In this document: in pieces, positions 27,954 through 36,890 of the stretch
Position numbering within the stretch: position 1 is the first letter of the stretch
Layout of the letters: the number at the start of each line of letters is the position of its first letter
Source: Streptosporangiaceae bacterium
GTDB taxonomy: Bacteria; Actinomycetota; Actinomycetes; Streptosporangiales; Streptosporangiaceae
NCBI GenBank assembly: GCA_025934375.1
Contig: JAICYD010000017.1
Coordinates: 1 to 64,000 of the forward strand
Direction: 5' to 3'
Length of the DNA: 64,000 bases
Position numbers and translations under genes: made by a program
Notes under the pieces: generated by a model
Database searches by the model: none
What the model saw: the letters and a program-made list of their open reading frames with translations, nothing else
What the model was told of the DNA's origin: nothing

Positions 27954-28891
27954 CTGGCCCGGCGAGCCTCGACGTAGATGCTGCCGCCGCAGTGGCGGGC
28001 GACCTCGATGACGGACGCGGCGAGCGCCACGGGCATGGCGGCCACGCCCGCGGCCAGGGCGTATAGCCGGAAAACGGGTCCTTGGGCCGCCTGGCGCGCG
28101 TCGGGGCGGCGGATCGCGTCATACAGGTCAGGGTGGCCGGGAAACCGCGTGACCAGGCCATGCAGCCACCCGAAGAGCACCTGGCCGCCGCGTGAGTAAC
28201 TGACCCGCTCGACCGTCAGGCCCAGCGACTCCACCACCGAGACGAGTGCCTCCGGGGTGATGTGGACGAGGTGGCGCGGCACGTCAAGGTGGAGCCACCG
28301 GTCGCCGAATGCCCGCGCCTGCGCGCTGGCGGCGTTGGGCACCGCGATGACGAGGACGCCGCCGGGTGCGAGCAGCGTCGCGGCGTGCCGGAGCGCCTGG
28401 ACGGGCTGGCGCAGGTGCTCCAGGGAGTGCCAGAAGATGATCGCCGACCACTGGCCGTCAATGTCCTCCAGCCGGGCGGCGCGCACGTCCGGGTGGTTCG
28501 CGGCGGCGTACGGGTCGACGCCGAGCGCCTCCCGGCCGAGCTTCTTGAACGCCCGCGCCAGGTTCCCGTCGCCGGCGCCAACGTCCAGCACCGGGCCGGC
28601 CGGGAGGGCGCGGTTCAGCTTGGTGGCGAGCGTGGCCCGCATGCGCCGCAGGACCGTGTCCCCGAGGCCGGAGAACCGCCCCTCGGCGGGCCGGTACCAG
28701 TCTCCGTAGGCCGCGCTGAGCTGGGCGTCGCTCGGCCAGGGGGACGTGGTCGCGACGCCGCACTGGGCGCACCGGGTCCGGCCGGTCAGGCGCTCGTCGG
28801 GGCCGCCGAACTCGTGCCCGCACCACGCGCACTGGCTGGCCGGAGGTGCCTGGACGCGGGAGTAAGCCAGGGTCGGGCTTATCGCCGTCAC
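27950..28891 (-). CDS. Class I SAM-dependent methyltransferase with N-terminal zinc ribbon
   Basis: Residues 20-48 hold a zinc-ribbon-like pair of CxxC motifs (CAWCGHEFGG, CAQCG). Next is a Rossmann methyltransferase domain with motif I VLDVGAGDGNLARAFKKLG, then SAIIFWHSLEHLRQP and GGVLVIAVPN (motif post-I to III), of the Methyltransf_23 type. A C-terminal hydrophobic segment (about 275-300, AAGVAAMPVALAASVIEV) could bind the membrane. It is last in a GT2-flippase-methyltransferase operon, so it may methylate a glycan or lipid-linked sugar. The GTG start at 28891 follows AAGGGTG. Confidence 0.8.
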   Translation of the reverse strand: MTAISPTLAYSRVQAPPASQCAWCGHEFGGPDERLTGRTRCAQCGVATTSPWPSDAQLSAAYGDWYRPAEGRFSGLGDTVLRRMRATLATKLNRALPAGPVLDVGAGDGNLARAFKKLGREALGVDPYAAANHPDVRAARLEDIDGQWSAIIFWHSLEHLRQPVQALRHAATLLAPGGVLVIAVPNAASAQARAFGDRWLHLDVPRHLVHITPEALVSVVESLGLTVERVSYSRGGQVLFGWLHGLVTRFPGHPDLYDAIRRPDARQAAQGPVFRLYALAAGVAAMPVALAASVIEVARHCGGSIYVEARRAS

Positions 28892-28902
28892 GTGATCACC
28901 CT

Positions 28903-29334
28903 TCAGGACTTCTGCGACAACACCACGATGATGAGGCCCGACACGACCACGAGCGATCCCGCCCAGGTCAGCAGGTTGGTACGTTCATGAAGCAGCACGG
29001 CGCTCAAGGTGAGGATGATCAGGTAGCTCAGCGCGTTGAACGGGTAGGCGACGCTCAGCGGCACCTTGGCCAAGGTGGCCAGCCACGCCACCGCGGAGAC
29101 CGCGAAGATCGCCAGGCCGCCGATGATCAGCGGCGAGGTGGCGGCCGCCACGATCAGGGACCCGTCGCTGGCGTGCGCGCGGGCGGTCGCGACCTGCATG
29201 CCGTGCTTGAGCAGGAGCTGGCCGGAGGCCGCCGACACCACGGCGAAGAGCAGCAACCCGAAGCTCGCGATGGTCAAGCGCTGCCTCCTTTCCGTTGCGG
29301 GCGGCGGATCGGCCACTTTCGTGGACTTAGCCAT
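28903..29334 (-). CDS. SMR/EamA-like small membrane transporter, putative lipid-linked sugar flippase
   Basis: This 143-residue protein has four hydrophobic helices in the small-multidrug-resistance/EamA fold (FGLLLFAVVSAASGQLLLKHGM, LAIFAVSAVAWLATLAKVPLSVAYPF, LSYLIILTLSAVLLHE, WAGSLVVVSGLIIVVL). The motif SVAYPFNALSYL fits the EmrE/ArnE group. Its place between a GT2 polyprenyl-phosphate-type glycosyltransferase and a methyltransferase suggests flipping of a sugar carrier, as ArnE/ArnF do, rather than drug export. That role is inference. Spacing to GT2 is 47 bases and to the methyltransferase 11 bases. Confidence 0.78.
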   Translation of the reverse strand: MAKSTKVADPPPATERRQRLTIASFGLLLFAVVSAASGQLLLKHGMQVATARAHASDGSLIVAAATSPLIIGGLAIFAVSAVAWLATLAKVPLSVAYPFNALSYLIILTLSAVLLHERTNLLTWAGSLVVVSGLIIVVLSQKS

Positions 29335-29381
29335 CCGTCATTACCTCTTACCGGGTCGGCCTGGTAACCGCTGGGTCCAGG

Positions 29382-30212
29382 CTACGCTGAGTCGGCCGCC
29401 GACTCCGGCGCGGTTACCTCATCAGCCGCCGGCGCACCATCGCGTTCCGGCCGGCGGGGCTGGTCCTTCGGGGGGAAGTCGAGGTACTGGCACTGGCGCA
29501 GGCCGCGGCGGTGCAGCCAGTAGTCAGCGCTCGTCCCCAGCACGCCGAAGCCGTACTTGACGCTCCGGCGCAGGTTGATGGACGACGCCTCCTCCATGTA
29601 GCGCGTCGGGCAGGAGACCTCGCCGATCCGTGCCCCGGCGGTGATTGCCTGGGCAATGATCTGGTTGTCGAATACGAAGTCATCTGAGTTGCGCTCGAAG
29701 GGCAGCGCGGAGAGCAGTTCGCTGCTGAAGGCCCGCAGGCCGGTGTGATACTCCGACAGCTTCTGGCCGAGCAGGATGTTCTCGGTGAGCGTGAGGAACC
29801 GGTTGGATACGTACTTGTAGACCGGCATGCCCCGGGCGATCGAATTCTGCGCGAGGATTCGCGACCCGAGCGCCATGTCGTACTCCCCGTACGCGATCAT
29901 CGACGCCATCGCGGGCACGAGCCGCGGGGAGTACTGGTAATCCGGGTGCACCATGACGATGATGTCCGCGCCGAGCTCCAGGGCGCGGCGGTAGCAGGTC
30001 TTCTGATTGCCGCCGTAGCCCTTGTTGACCTCGTGCCGGATCGTGTCCAGGCCCAGCTTGCGCGCGAGCGGCACCGTCTGGTCGGTGCTCGCGTCGTCGA
30101 CGAGGACGATGTCGTCGATGACGCTACGGTCAAGCTCCGACACCGTCCGCGCAAGGGTTACCTCGGCGTTGTAGGCGGGCATGATGACGGCCACGCGGTT
30201 CGCGTTAATCAC
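29382..30212 (-). CDS. GT2-family glycosyltransferase (polyprenyl-phosphate sugar synthase-like)
   Basis: A 276-residue GT2 enzyme has the N-terminal nucleotide-sugar site (AVIMPAYNAEVTLARTVSEL, DDIVLVDDASTD), the DxD-like MVHPDYQY and a downstream acceptor region (YHTGLRAFS, DDFVFDNQIIAQAI). This resembles dolichol/undecaprenyl-phosphate mannosyl- or glucosyltransferases without the C-terminal membrane part; the flippase gene next to it would complement that. I place the start at GTG 30212, because a TATACT -10 box lies six bases upstream and a 24-bp palindrome covers the ATG at 30236 used by the longer frame. Confidence 0.83.
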   Translation of the reverse strand: MINANRVAVIMPAYNAEVTLARTVSELDRSVIDDIVLVDDASTDQTVPLARKLGLDTIRHEVNKGYGGNQKTCYRRALELGADIIVMVHPDYQYSPRLVPAMASMIAYGEYDMALGSRILAQNSIARGMPVYKYVSNRFLTLTENILLGQKLSEYHTGLRAFSSELLSALPFERNSDDFVFDNQIIAQAITAGARIGEVSCPTRYMEEASSINLRRSVKYGFGVLGTSADYWLHRRGLRQCQYLDFPPKDQPRRPERDGAPAADEVTAPESAADSA

Positions 30213-30256
30213 GCGGGTAGTATACGGACGTGGCATCAGGGCATATGCCCTGATGC
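30213..30256 (-). promoter_or_regulatory. Leaderless promoter with a perfect 24-bp palindromic operator
   Basis: A perfect palindrome fills 30233-30256: the arm GCATCAGGGCAT is followed directly by its reverse complement. Eight bases downstream on the minus strand is TATACT (30219-30224), then six bases to the GTG of the GT2 gene. The palindrome covers the -35 region, where no TTGACA-like box is seen. It looks like the binding site of a dimeric regulator. Confidence 0.7.
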
Positions 30257-30391
30257 GCGCTTCCGCCGTAACCTCTCGCTATCACATTTCGCGAGCGGGT
30301 GCCCCGCGGGGTGGGGCTGGCTAAGGGCGGCGGGGAGACGGCCGGGGGAAACGGCAACGAGGTCAGGGCCACACGAGGATAGACTTCCCGC

Positions 30392-32122
30392 ATGCGTTGG
30401 TCTACCATGCACATCCCCACGCTGCGCGAGGACCCCGCGGACGCGGGCGCGCCCAGCCACCGGCTCCTGCTGCGGGCCGGGTACATCCGGCAACTCATGG
30501 CTGGGCACTACTCGCTGTTGCCGCTTGCCGTCCGGGTCCGGCTGAAGGTCATCCAGGTGATCCGTGAGGAGATGAACCGGATCGGCGCGCAGGAAGTCCT
30601 GATGCCGACCGTGCACCCGGCCGAGCTATGGCAGCGCAGCGGCCGCCTGGAGGTGATGGGCGAGGAGATGTTCCGGCTGCGCGACCGCAAGGACGCTGAG
30701 CTGGTGCTGGTGATGACGGCCGAGGAGGTCGTCACGACCCTGGCCAATGAGCTGACCTCCTACCGTGAGCTACCGCAGACGTGGTACCAGATCCAGACCA
30801 AGTACCGCGATGAGCCTCGCCCCAAGGCGGGCCTGATGCGCGTCCGCGAGTTCACGATGAAGGACTCCTACAGCTTCGACCTGGACGCTGCTGGCCTCGA
30901 CAAGTCGTTCGACGCGCACCACCATGCCTACACGACGATCTTCGAGCGGCTTGGCATCCCGGCCATCCCGGTCGTCGCCTCCAGCGGCGCGATGGGCGGA
31001 TCTGGCTCGACCGAGTTCATGTGCCCCTCGGAGATCGGCGAGGACGACATCGTGTACTCCCGCGAGTGCGGGTACGCCGCCAACCGGGAGAAGGCCACGT
31101 CCCGGCTTGCCCAGGCAGACCCGGCGACCGACGCCACGCTGGCCAAGGACGCCCCGGAGCGGTTCGACACGCCCGGCGTGCGGACGATCGAGGACCTGGC
31201 GCAGCGCTTCGACGCGCCCGCCGACAGGCAGGTCAAGACGCTCGTCTACGTGCTCGACGGCACGCTCACGCTGGTCCTGGTGCGCGGTGACCACGGGCTG
31301 GAGGAGCAGAAGCTCGCCGACGCCACTGGCGCGGTGGCCATCCGCCCGGCCGCCGCCGAAGAGATCGTCGCCGTCCTCGGCGCGGCGCCGGGCTCGCTCG
31401 GGGCCGTCGGGGTCACCGAGATCCCCGTCATCGCCGACGAGGCGCTGCGCGGCCGCTCAGGCATGGTGACCGGCGCCAACCTCAATGAGGTGCACCTTCG
31501 GGGCGTCGACGTGTCCCGTGACATCGCCGTGGGCCGCTGGGCCGACCTGCGCACCGTGCTGGCGGGCGAGGCGTGCGTCCAGTGCGGCAGCCCGCTGGAG
31601 GTCTTCAAGGGCATCGAGGTCGGGCACATCTTCAAGCTCGGCTACAAGTACACCGACGCGCTGGACGTGACCGTCTCCGGCCCTGACGGCAAGCCCGTCA
31701 AGCCGATCATGGGCTGCTATGGCATCGGCGTGGAGCGCGCGATGGCCGCCATCGTCGAGGTGCACCACGACGCCAAGGGGATCATCTGGCCGGCCGCGGT
31801 CGCCCCGTTCGACGTCGTGGTCGTGGTCGCGCAGCAGAACGATCCGGCGGTAGCGGAAGCCGGCGAGCAGGCCTACCGGCGACTGCTTGACGCGGGAGTA
31901 GACGTGATCATCGACGACCGGACGGCCAGGGCGGGCGAGAAGTTCAGCGACGCCGAGCTGGTCGGGATCCCGTTGCGGATCACGATCGGCAAGCGCGGCC
32001 TGGCCGCCGGCACCGCCGAGGTGACGGAGCGCGCGACCGGCGAGACGGTCGTGGTTCCCTTCGAGGACCTGCCTGGTCACGTTACTAAGGCGGTGGCCGC
32101 GGGCATCACGGCCAGCCGGTAG
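30392..32122 (+). CDS. proS: Prolyl-tRNA synthetase (bacterial type, with YbaK insertion)
   Basis: This class II synthetase charges tRNA-Pro. Motif 1 lies around RIGAQEVLMPTVHP, motif 2 in QIQTKYRDEPRPKAGLMRVREFTMKD and motif 3 in GCYGIGVERAMAAI. The insertion between motifs 2 and 3 (about 225-390) is the editing domain of the INS/YbaK type (GDHGLEEQKLA, GANLNEVHLRGVDVSRD). The C-terminal anticodon-binding domain carries DAGVDVIIDDRTARAGEKFSDAELVGIPLRI. Length (576) is normal. TAGACT lies six bases before the ATG without a ribosome site, so the mRNA is probably leaderless. Confidence 0.97.
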   Translation: MRWSTMHIPTLREDPADAGAPSHRLLLRAGYIRQLMAGHYSLLPLAVRVRLKVIQVIREEMNRIGAQEVLMPTVHPAELWQRSGRLEVMGEEMFRLRDRKDAELVLVMTAEEVVTTLANELTSYRELPQTWYQIQTKYRDEPRPKAGLMRVREFTMKDSYSFDLDAAGLDKSFDAHHHAYTTIFERLGIPAIPVVASSGAMGGSGSTEFMCPSEIGEDDIVYSRECGYAANREKATSRLAQADPATDATLAKDAPERFDTPGVRTIEDLAQRFDAPADRQVKTLVYVLDGTLTLVLVRGDHGLEEQKLADATGAVAIRPAAAEEIVAVLGAAPGSLGAVGVTEIPVIADEALRGRSGMVTGANLNEVHLRGVDVSRDIAVGRWADLRTVLAGEACVQCGSPLEVFKGIEVGHIFKLGYKYTDALDVTVSGPDGKPVKPIMGCYGIGVERAMAAIVEVHHDAKGIIWPAAVAPFDVVVVVAQQNDPAVAEAGEQAYRRLLDAGVDVIIDDRTARAGEKFSDAELVGIPLRITIGKRGLAAGTAEVTERATGETVVVPFEDLPGHVTKAVAAGITASR

Positions 32123-32185
32123 CCCGCCCGTTGGACTCGCCAGCCTTGCCATGCCTCGTGGGCTGCGGGAATCAGGCGCATAGCC

Positions 32186-33970
32186 ATGCCAGAACCTGAT
32201 GAAATGACTGCCATGTCAGTCTCCAGCGGGCCGTCGGTAACCGTCCGCGACGACTCCAGCGGCCCCGGCCGGGGGCGCGGGATACTCGGTCAGGCCTGGC
32301 GCGCGGCCGGGTCGGGCTGGCAGTGGCTGGCGGCGCGGCGCTGGCGGATGGCCATCGCCTGGGTGGTCGGCTTCGCCGTCCTCTTCGCGCTGAACGTTCG
32401 GTTGTCGCAGACCACCGCGACCAACTCCGACGGGGCGTCCCAGGCGCTGCAGGGCTGGGATTTCCTGCACGGCAACATCCTGCAGCACAACTGGATCACC
32501 GGTGACGTCGCATACTTCCCCAACGACGTGGTCGAGAACGCGCTGGTCATCTTGGCGCGCGGATTCGGCGCCGACGACGTCCACTGGTACGGCGGTCTCA
32601 CCTACACGCTGGCGATGCTGCTCGTGGCCCTGCTCGCGATGGGCAGGCCCGGCGAGGTGGCGCGACGCCAGCGGCTGGCGCGCGGCGCCATCGCGGCCGG
32701 GATCATGATCGCCCCCGAGCTCGACGCCGGCGTGTACTCGCTGATGCAGGGGCCCGCCCACCTCGGCGCGGCGCTCCCGGTCCTGCTGGCCTGGCTGATC
32801 GTGGACCGGGCACCGCGGGACGCGGGCGGCCGCGTGTCCGGGAGGTGGCAGTGGTACGTGCCCGTCGCGGTCGCGCTGCTGCTCGCCTGCACCGGGATAG
32901 CGGACCTGACGGCGGTCATCATCGGCGCGGTGCCGCTCGTGGGCGTCTGCGCGTACCGCGTGCTGCGCGCCCGGGTCTTCTCCCGCAAGGCCCTCCCCTC
33001 GCGGCGGCTCGAGGTGGCGCTGGTCGCCGCGGGCCTGGTCGCGGGGGCGATCAGCTGGGAGGGAGCGCACATCCTGACCGCCATCGGGTCGCTGACCGAG
33101 GTGACGCCCATCACGAAGCTCGCCCCGCCGCACGTGATCTTCTGGCACAACTTCCGGGTGACGGGCCTGTGCCTGCTCGTGCTGGCCGGCGCGAACTTCA
33201 TCGGGGTGACGTCGCCCGCGCGGGCCGGCATCGAGATGCTCCACCTGGCCGGCGCCGTCCTGGGCGCGTGCGGCCTCCTGGTCGCGGCATGGCGGTTCCT
33301 GCGGGACGAGGACCTGATCTCGCAGCTGCTGCTCGCGGGCATCGCGCTCAACCTGGCGGGCTTCGTGGCCGGCACGCACGCCGAGGAGATCACCTTCACG
33401 CACGAGATCAGCGCCGTGCTGCCGTTCGCGGCCGCCCTGGCCGGGCGGGTGCTGGCCGGGGCGCTGCTGAAATGGCGGCTGTCCCCGGTGCTGGCGCTAG
33501 TCCTGTGCGGTTACCTGGCGGGCTTCGGGTACGAGGTCCGCCAGCCCGTGCTGCCCGCCCAGAACGAGGCGCTCGTCTCCTGGCTGGAGGAGCACCACCT
33601 CAAGTACGGCCTTTCCGGCTACTGGGCCGCGAACAGCGTCACGCTGGCCAGCCACCAGCAGGTCCGGGTCCTGGCCCTCAACCGGCTGAACGGGAAGGTC
33701 CAGCCCGCGGTGCAACTGGTGCGGCGCGAGTGGTTCGACCCGCGCCAGTCAACGGCCAACTTCGTCGTGCTGTTCCCCACTGACCCGGGCACGAAGCCAT
33801 TCACGGGCTTCACCGGCATCGTCGGCTTCCCGTACCAGAAGGACGTCCTCGCCACCTTCGGGCAGCCCGCCAGGACCTACCATTACCGGCAGTACACGAT
33901 CCTCGTCTGGGACAAGAACCTGCTGGCCGACATGGCGGTCCCGGTGGTAGGGGACCCTCGGCTGGGCTGA
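32186..33970 (+). CDS. Multi-spanning membrane protein, GT-C glycosyltransferase-like (paralogue 2)
   Basis: A 594-residue membrane protein with about eleven helices, related along its length to the gene at 26316-27953. Shared features are the first external loop (TNSDGASQALQGWDFLHGNILQHNW), the THAEEITFTHEISAVLPFAAALAGR segment against PTPSGAHEIAVVLPCAAVLAAR, and the C-terminal LKYGLSGYWAANSVTLASHQQV...RTYHYRQYTILVWD. A polar N-terminal tail of about 50 residues is extra. A GT-C-like lipid-linked sugar transferase is inferred from topology; no catalytic motif proves it. The gene starts 63 bases after proS and ends five bases from the converging pepN stop. Confidence 0.65.
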   Translation: MPEPDEMTAMSVSSGPSVTVRDDSSGPGRGRGILGQAWRAAGSGWQWLAARRWRMAIAWVVGFAVLFALNVRLSQTTATNSDGASQALQGWDFLHGNILQHNWITGDVAYFPNDVVENALVILARGFGADDVHWYGGLTYTLAMLLVALLAMGRPGEVARRQRLARGAIAAGIMIAPELDAGVYSLMQGPAHLGAALPVLLAWLIVDRAPRDAGGRVSGRWQWYVPVAVALLLACTGIADLTAVIIGAVPLVGVCAYRVLRARVFSRKALPSRRLEVALVAAGLVAGAISWEGAHILTAIGSLTEVTPITKLAPPHVIFWHNFRVTGLCLLVLAGANFIGVTSPARAGIEMLHLAGAVLGACGLLVAAWRFLRDEDLISQLLLAGIALNLAGFVAGTHAEEITFTHEISAVLPFAAALAGRVLAGALLKWRLSPVLALVLCGYLAGFGYEVRQPVLPAQNEALVSWLEEHHLKYGLSGYWAANSVTLASHQQVRVLALNRLNGKVQPAVQLVRREWFDPRQSTANFVVLFPTDPGTKPFTGFTGIVGFPYQKDVLATFGQPARTYHYRQYTILVWDKNLLADMAVPVVGDPRLG

Positions 33971-33975
33971 TCCCC

Positions 33976-36516
33976 TTACGCCTGCCTATCGCGAGCCTGG
34001 CAGCGCAGGGCGCGCAAGACCTCGTCGCGCCCCTCGATGAGCAGGCGGCGCAGCGCGGCCGGCGGCTGGTGCGCCACGATGTAGGCGTCGGTCGCCTGGA
34101 CGGTCGCCTGCGACACGGGGTTGACCGCGTAGGCGCCGGACACGAAGTCCTGGGCCATCGCCGAGCTCCACTCCCGCCATACGTCGCCCACGGCATCGAA
34201 GTAAGCGGGCACGTACGGGGTGAGCAGCTCCTCGGCGTCGGGGTCGGCGAACCCGCCGAGGACCGCGCGGAACATCGCGATGGTCAGCTTGCCGCCGGTC
34301 AGGTCCTCCCACGTGTCGTGCTTGACCTCGGCCGTCGGGATGGCCGCCCGGCAGGTCGCGGCGTGCCGCTCGCCCGCGTCGGTGGAGTCGGTGGCGAGCT
34401 CGGCGTCGATGGCCGCCTCGCCCTTGACGCCACGGCTGACCAGCCGGCGCAGCAGGATCCAGCGCAGGTCGGTGTCCACGCTCAGCCCGTCGATCACGGT
34501 TTCGCCGGACAGCAGGCCATCCAGCATGGCCAGGTCATCCGCTGAGGTCGCCGCCCCGGCGAACGCGCGCGCGTAGGCCAGCTGGTGATCCGACCCGGGC
34601 GCCGCCGACTCCAGCAGCGTCCGCAGCGACGAGGCCATCAGGGCCAGCCCCTCCGCCCGCCACGCCGGGTCGGTGAGCTTGCGCACCGCCAGCGCCGCCT
34701 GCCGCAGCAGCGTCTGCACGACGCTGATGTCCTTGACCGAGTCCACGCCACCGAGCACCAGCCGCACGTAGTCGCGGGCGGGCATCTCGGCGTCGCGGCA
34801 CATGTCGTAGGCGGCCGCCCAGCACAGCGCGGCCGGCAGCGAGTCGGTGAACGTGCCGATGGACTCCACCAGGGTGGCCAGCGAGTGGTCATCGAGGCGG
34901 AGCTTGGCGTAGGTCAGGTCCTCGTCATTGAGCAGCACCCGGTCCGGCCGGGCCTGGCCGACCAGCTCGGGCACCTCGGTGCGCGCGCCCGCCACGTCGA
35001 TCTCGATGGTCGAGCGCCGGGACAGGCCAGCGTCCGTCCGGTCGTAAAGGCCGATCGCGACGCGGTGCGAGCGCAGGGTCGGGTGGGAGGCGGCGGCCTC
35101 CTGCAGCACGGCGAACGACGTGAACGCGTCGGAGCCGTCGACCTCGTAGGCGGGCCGCAGCGTGTTCACGCCCGCGGCCTCCAGCCACTCTCGTGACCAG
35201 GCGGTCAGGTCCCGCCCGGAGGTCGCCTCCAGCGCGGACAGCAGGTCCGCCAGCGTCGCGTTGCCCCACGAGTGGGCGGCGAAGTAGCGGCGCACGCCCG
35301 CCAGGAAGTTCTCCCGGCCGACGTAGGCGACGAGCTGCTTGAGAACTGAGGCGCCCTTGGCGTAGGTGATCCCGTCGAAGTTCACCTCGACGGCGTGAAT
35401 GTCGGGGATGTCGGCGGCGATCGGGTGCGTGGACGGCAGCTGGTCCTGCCGGTACGCCCACGCCTTGTAGACCTGCGCGAACGTGGTCCACGAGTGATTC
35501 CAGCGGGTAGCCTCGGCCTGCGCGATGGTGCCCGCCCAGGTGGCGAACGACTCGTTGAGCCACAGGTCATCCCACCAGCGCATCGTGACCAGGTCGCCGA
35601 ACCACATGTGCGCCATCTCGTGCAGGATCGTCTCGCCGCGCGCCTCACGGGAGAAGTCGGTCACCCGGGACCGGAACACGTAGTCCTCGAGGAAGGTGAC
35701 CGCGCCCGCGTTCTCCATCGCGCCTTCCTTGAACTCGGGCACGAAGAGCTGATCGTACTTGCCGAACGGGTAGGTGATCCCGAACGCCGCGTGGTAAAAG
35801 TCGAAGCCCTCCCGGGTGACCTGGAAGATCTCATCCGGGTCGAGGTACGGCGCCAGCGACTGGCGGCAGAAGATCCCCAGCGGGATGCCGTCGTGCTCGT
35901 CGCGCACCACGTGGTAGGGCCCGGCTGACACGTGGGTGATGTAGGTGGACATCACCGGCGTGGGCGGGAAGTGCCACAGCCGCGCGCCGGGCCGGTCCGC
36001 GACCGCCGTCCCCCCGTCCGTGTCCGGGGCCATGTTGGAGATCACCAGCCAGCCCTCCGGCGCCAGGACTATGAGCTCGTAGCGGGCCTTCAGGTCGGGC
36101 TGGTCGAAGCAGGCGTAGATCCGGTGCGCGTCGAACGTCTCCAGGTCGGAGTACATGTACACGTTGCCGTCGGCCGGATCGGTGAACCGGTGCAGGCCCT
36201 CGCCGCTGCGCGAGTAGGCGCACTCGGCCGTGATGATGAGCTCATTGGCGGCGGCCAGGCCGCCGACGGTGACCCGCTCGCCGTCGAACGCGCCGTCCGG
36301 TGAGATGCCCGAGCCGTTCAGCGTGATCGAGCGAACCTCGGGAGCCGCCAGGTTGAGGAAGGTGACGGCCCCCGGCCGCGCACACTCGAACCTGATCGTC
36401 GACACCGAACGAAACGTCGTGTCTCCGCCGGTCAGATCCAGCTCCACCTGGTAAGAGACGCCCGATATCAGCGCTGCCCGTTCGCGGGCCTCGTCACGGG
36501 TGAGGTTTGCTGCCAC
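33976..36516 (-). CDS. pepN: Aminopeptidase N (M1 metallopeptidase)
   Basis: This cytoplasmic zinc aminopeptidase removes N-terminal residues from peptides. The exopeptidase motif GAMENAG and the zinc site HEMAHMWFGD...LWLNESFATW are intact, near residues 285-345. N-terminal beta domain, thermolysin-like catalytic domain and a C-terminal ERAP1-like helical domain (from about 510) add up to 846 residues, as in the actinomycete enzymes. I place the start at GTG 36516, giving VAANLTRDEARERAALI, with AAGGGA upstream; the longer frame adds residues not expected in the family. Confidence 0.96.
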   Translation of the reverse strand: MAANLTRDEARERAALISGVSYQVELDLTGGDTTFRSVSTIRFECARPGAVTFLNLAAPEVRSITLNGSGISPDGAFDGERVTVGGLAAANELIITAECAYSRSGEGLHRFTDPADGNVYMYSDLETFDAHRIYACFDQPDLKARYELIVLAPEGWLVISNMAPDTDGGTAVADRPGARLWHFPPTPVMSTYITHVSAGPYHVVRDEHDGIPLGIFCRQSLAPYLDPDEIFQVTREGFDFYHAAFGITYPFGKYDQLFVPEFKEGAMENAGAVTFLEDYVFRSRVTDFSREARGETILHEMAHMWFGDLVTMRWWDDLWLNESFATWAGTIAQAEATRWNHSWTTFAQVYKAWAYRQDQLPSTHPIAADIPDIHAVEVNFDGITYAKGASVLKQLVAYVGRENFLAGVRRYFAAHSWGNATLADLLSALEATSGRDLTAWSREWLEAAGVNTLRPAYEVDGSDAFTSFAVLQEAAASHPTLRSHRVAIGLYDRTDAGLSRRSTIEIDVAGARTEVPELVGQARPDRVLLNDEDLTYAKLRLDDHSLATLVESIGTFTDSLPAALCWAAAYDMCRDAEMPARDYVRLVLGGVDSVKDISVVQTLLRQAALAVRKLTDPAWRAEGLALMASSLRTLLESAAPGSDHQLAYARAFAGAATSADDLAMLDGLLSGETVIDGLSVDTDLRWILLRRLVSRGVKGEAAIDAELATDSTDAGERHAATCRAAIPTAEVKHDTWEDLTGGKLTIAMFRAVLGGFADPDAEELLTPYVPAYFDAVGDVWREWSSAMAQDFVSGAYAVNPVSQATVQATDAYIVAHQPPAALRRLLIEGRDEVLRALRCQARDRQA

Positions 36517-36890
36517 CAGGTGATCCCTTTCGTGGTCGGAGAGGTCTGTCAGGAGATTTTCGCACGGCACGCCACTGTGGGGATAACACAGCGCTGATAT
36601 CCGGTCGCCTCCGGAGCTTTTCCCATCATATTACAACGAGTATGCATTCAGTTATCAAGGGTAACAGGCGCGTTTTCCCGATATGGGATGCACGTGCGCC
36701 TGCTCGATGCCACTTGCACGTGCGCTTGGAGCCTACCCGGGTCACGCCTCGCGTCACATCCGTCATCCTGCGCAGTATTTATCCAGGGGGCACACACCAG
36801 CCCCCAGACCGCACCCCGCGCGGCCTCATGTCCAGGGCGCGCGGGGTGGGCCGGCCTTCCCGGGCGCGCTGCTTCTGGCAGACTGGCGGC
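36517..36890. other. Divergent intergenic region pepN / rpiB
   Basis: These 374 bases hold promoter-like AT-rich sequence around 36600-36680 and one copy of a dispersed repeat (36781-36820). The frame upstream of rpiB is open across this region but its composition is not that of a conserved protein. No RNA gene was recognised. Confidence 0.5.
36781..36820 (+). repeat. Dispersed repeat type B, copy 1
   Basis: TATCCAGGGGGCACACACCA then GCCCCCAGACC aligns with copies at 63502-63543 and, inverted, at 37419-37460. The consensus is TCC-N-GGGGG, four variable bases, CACCA, then CCCCCAGACC. The G and C runs can pair. Confidence 0.65.

Noticed and set aside
36507..36890. Upstream extension of the rpiB frame
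   Set aside because: The residues do not belong to the RpiB family, the region overlaps the pepN start, and a good -10 box sits right before the GTG at 36891.
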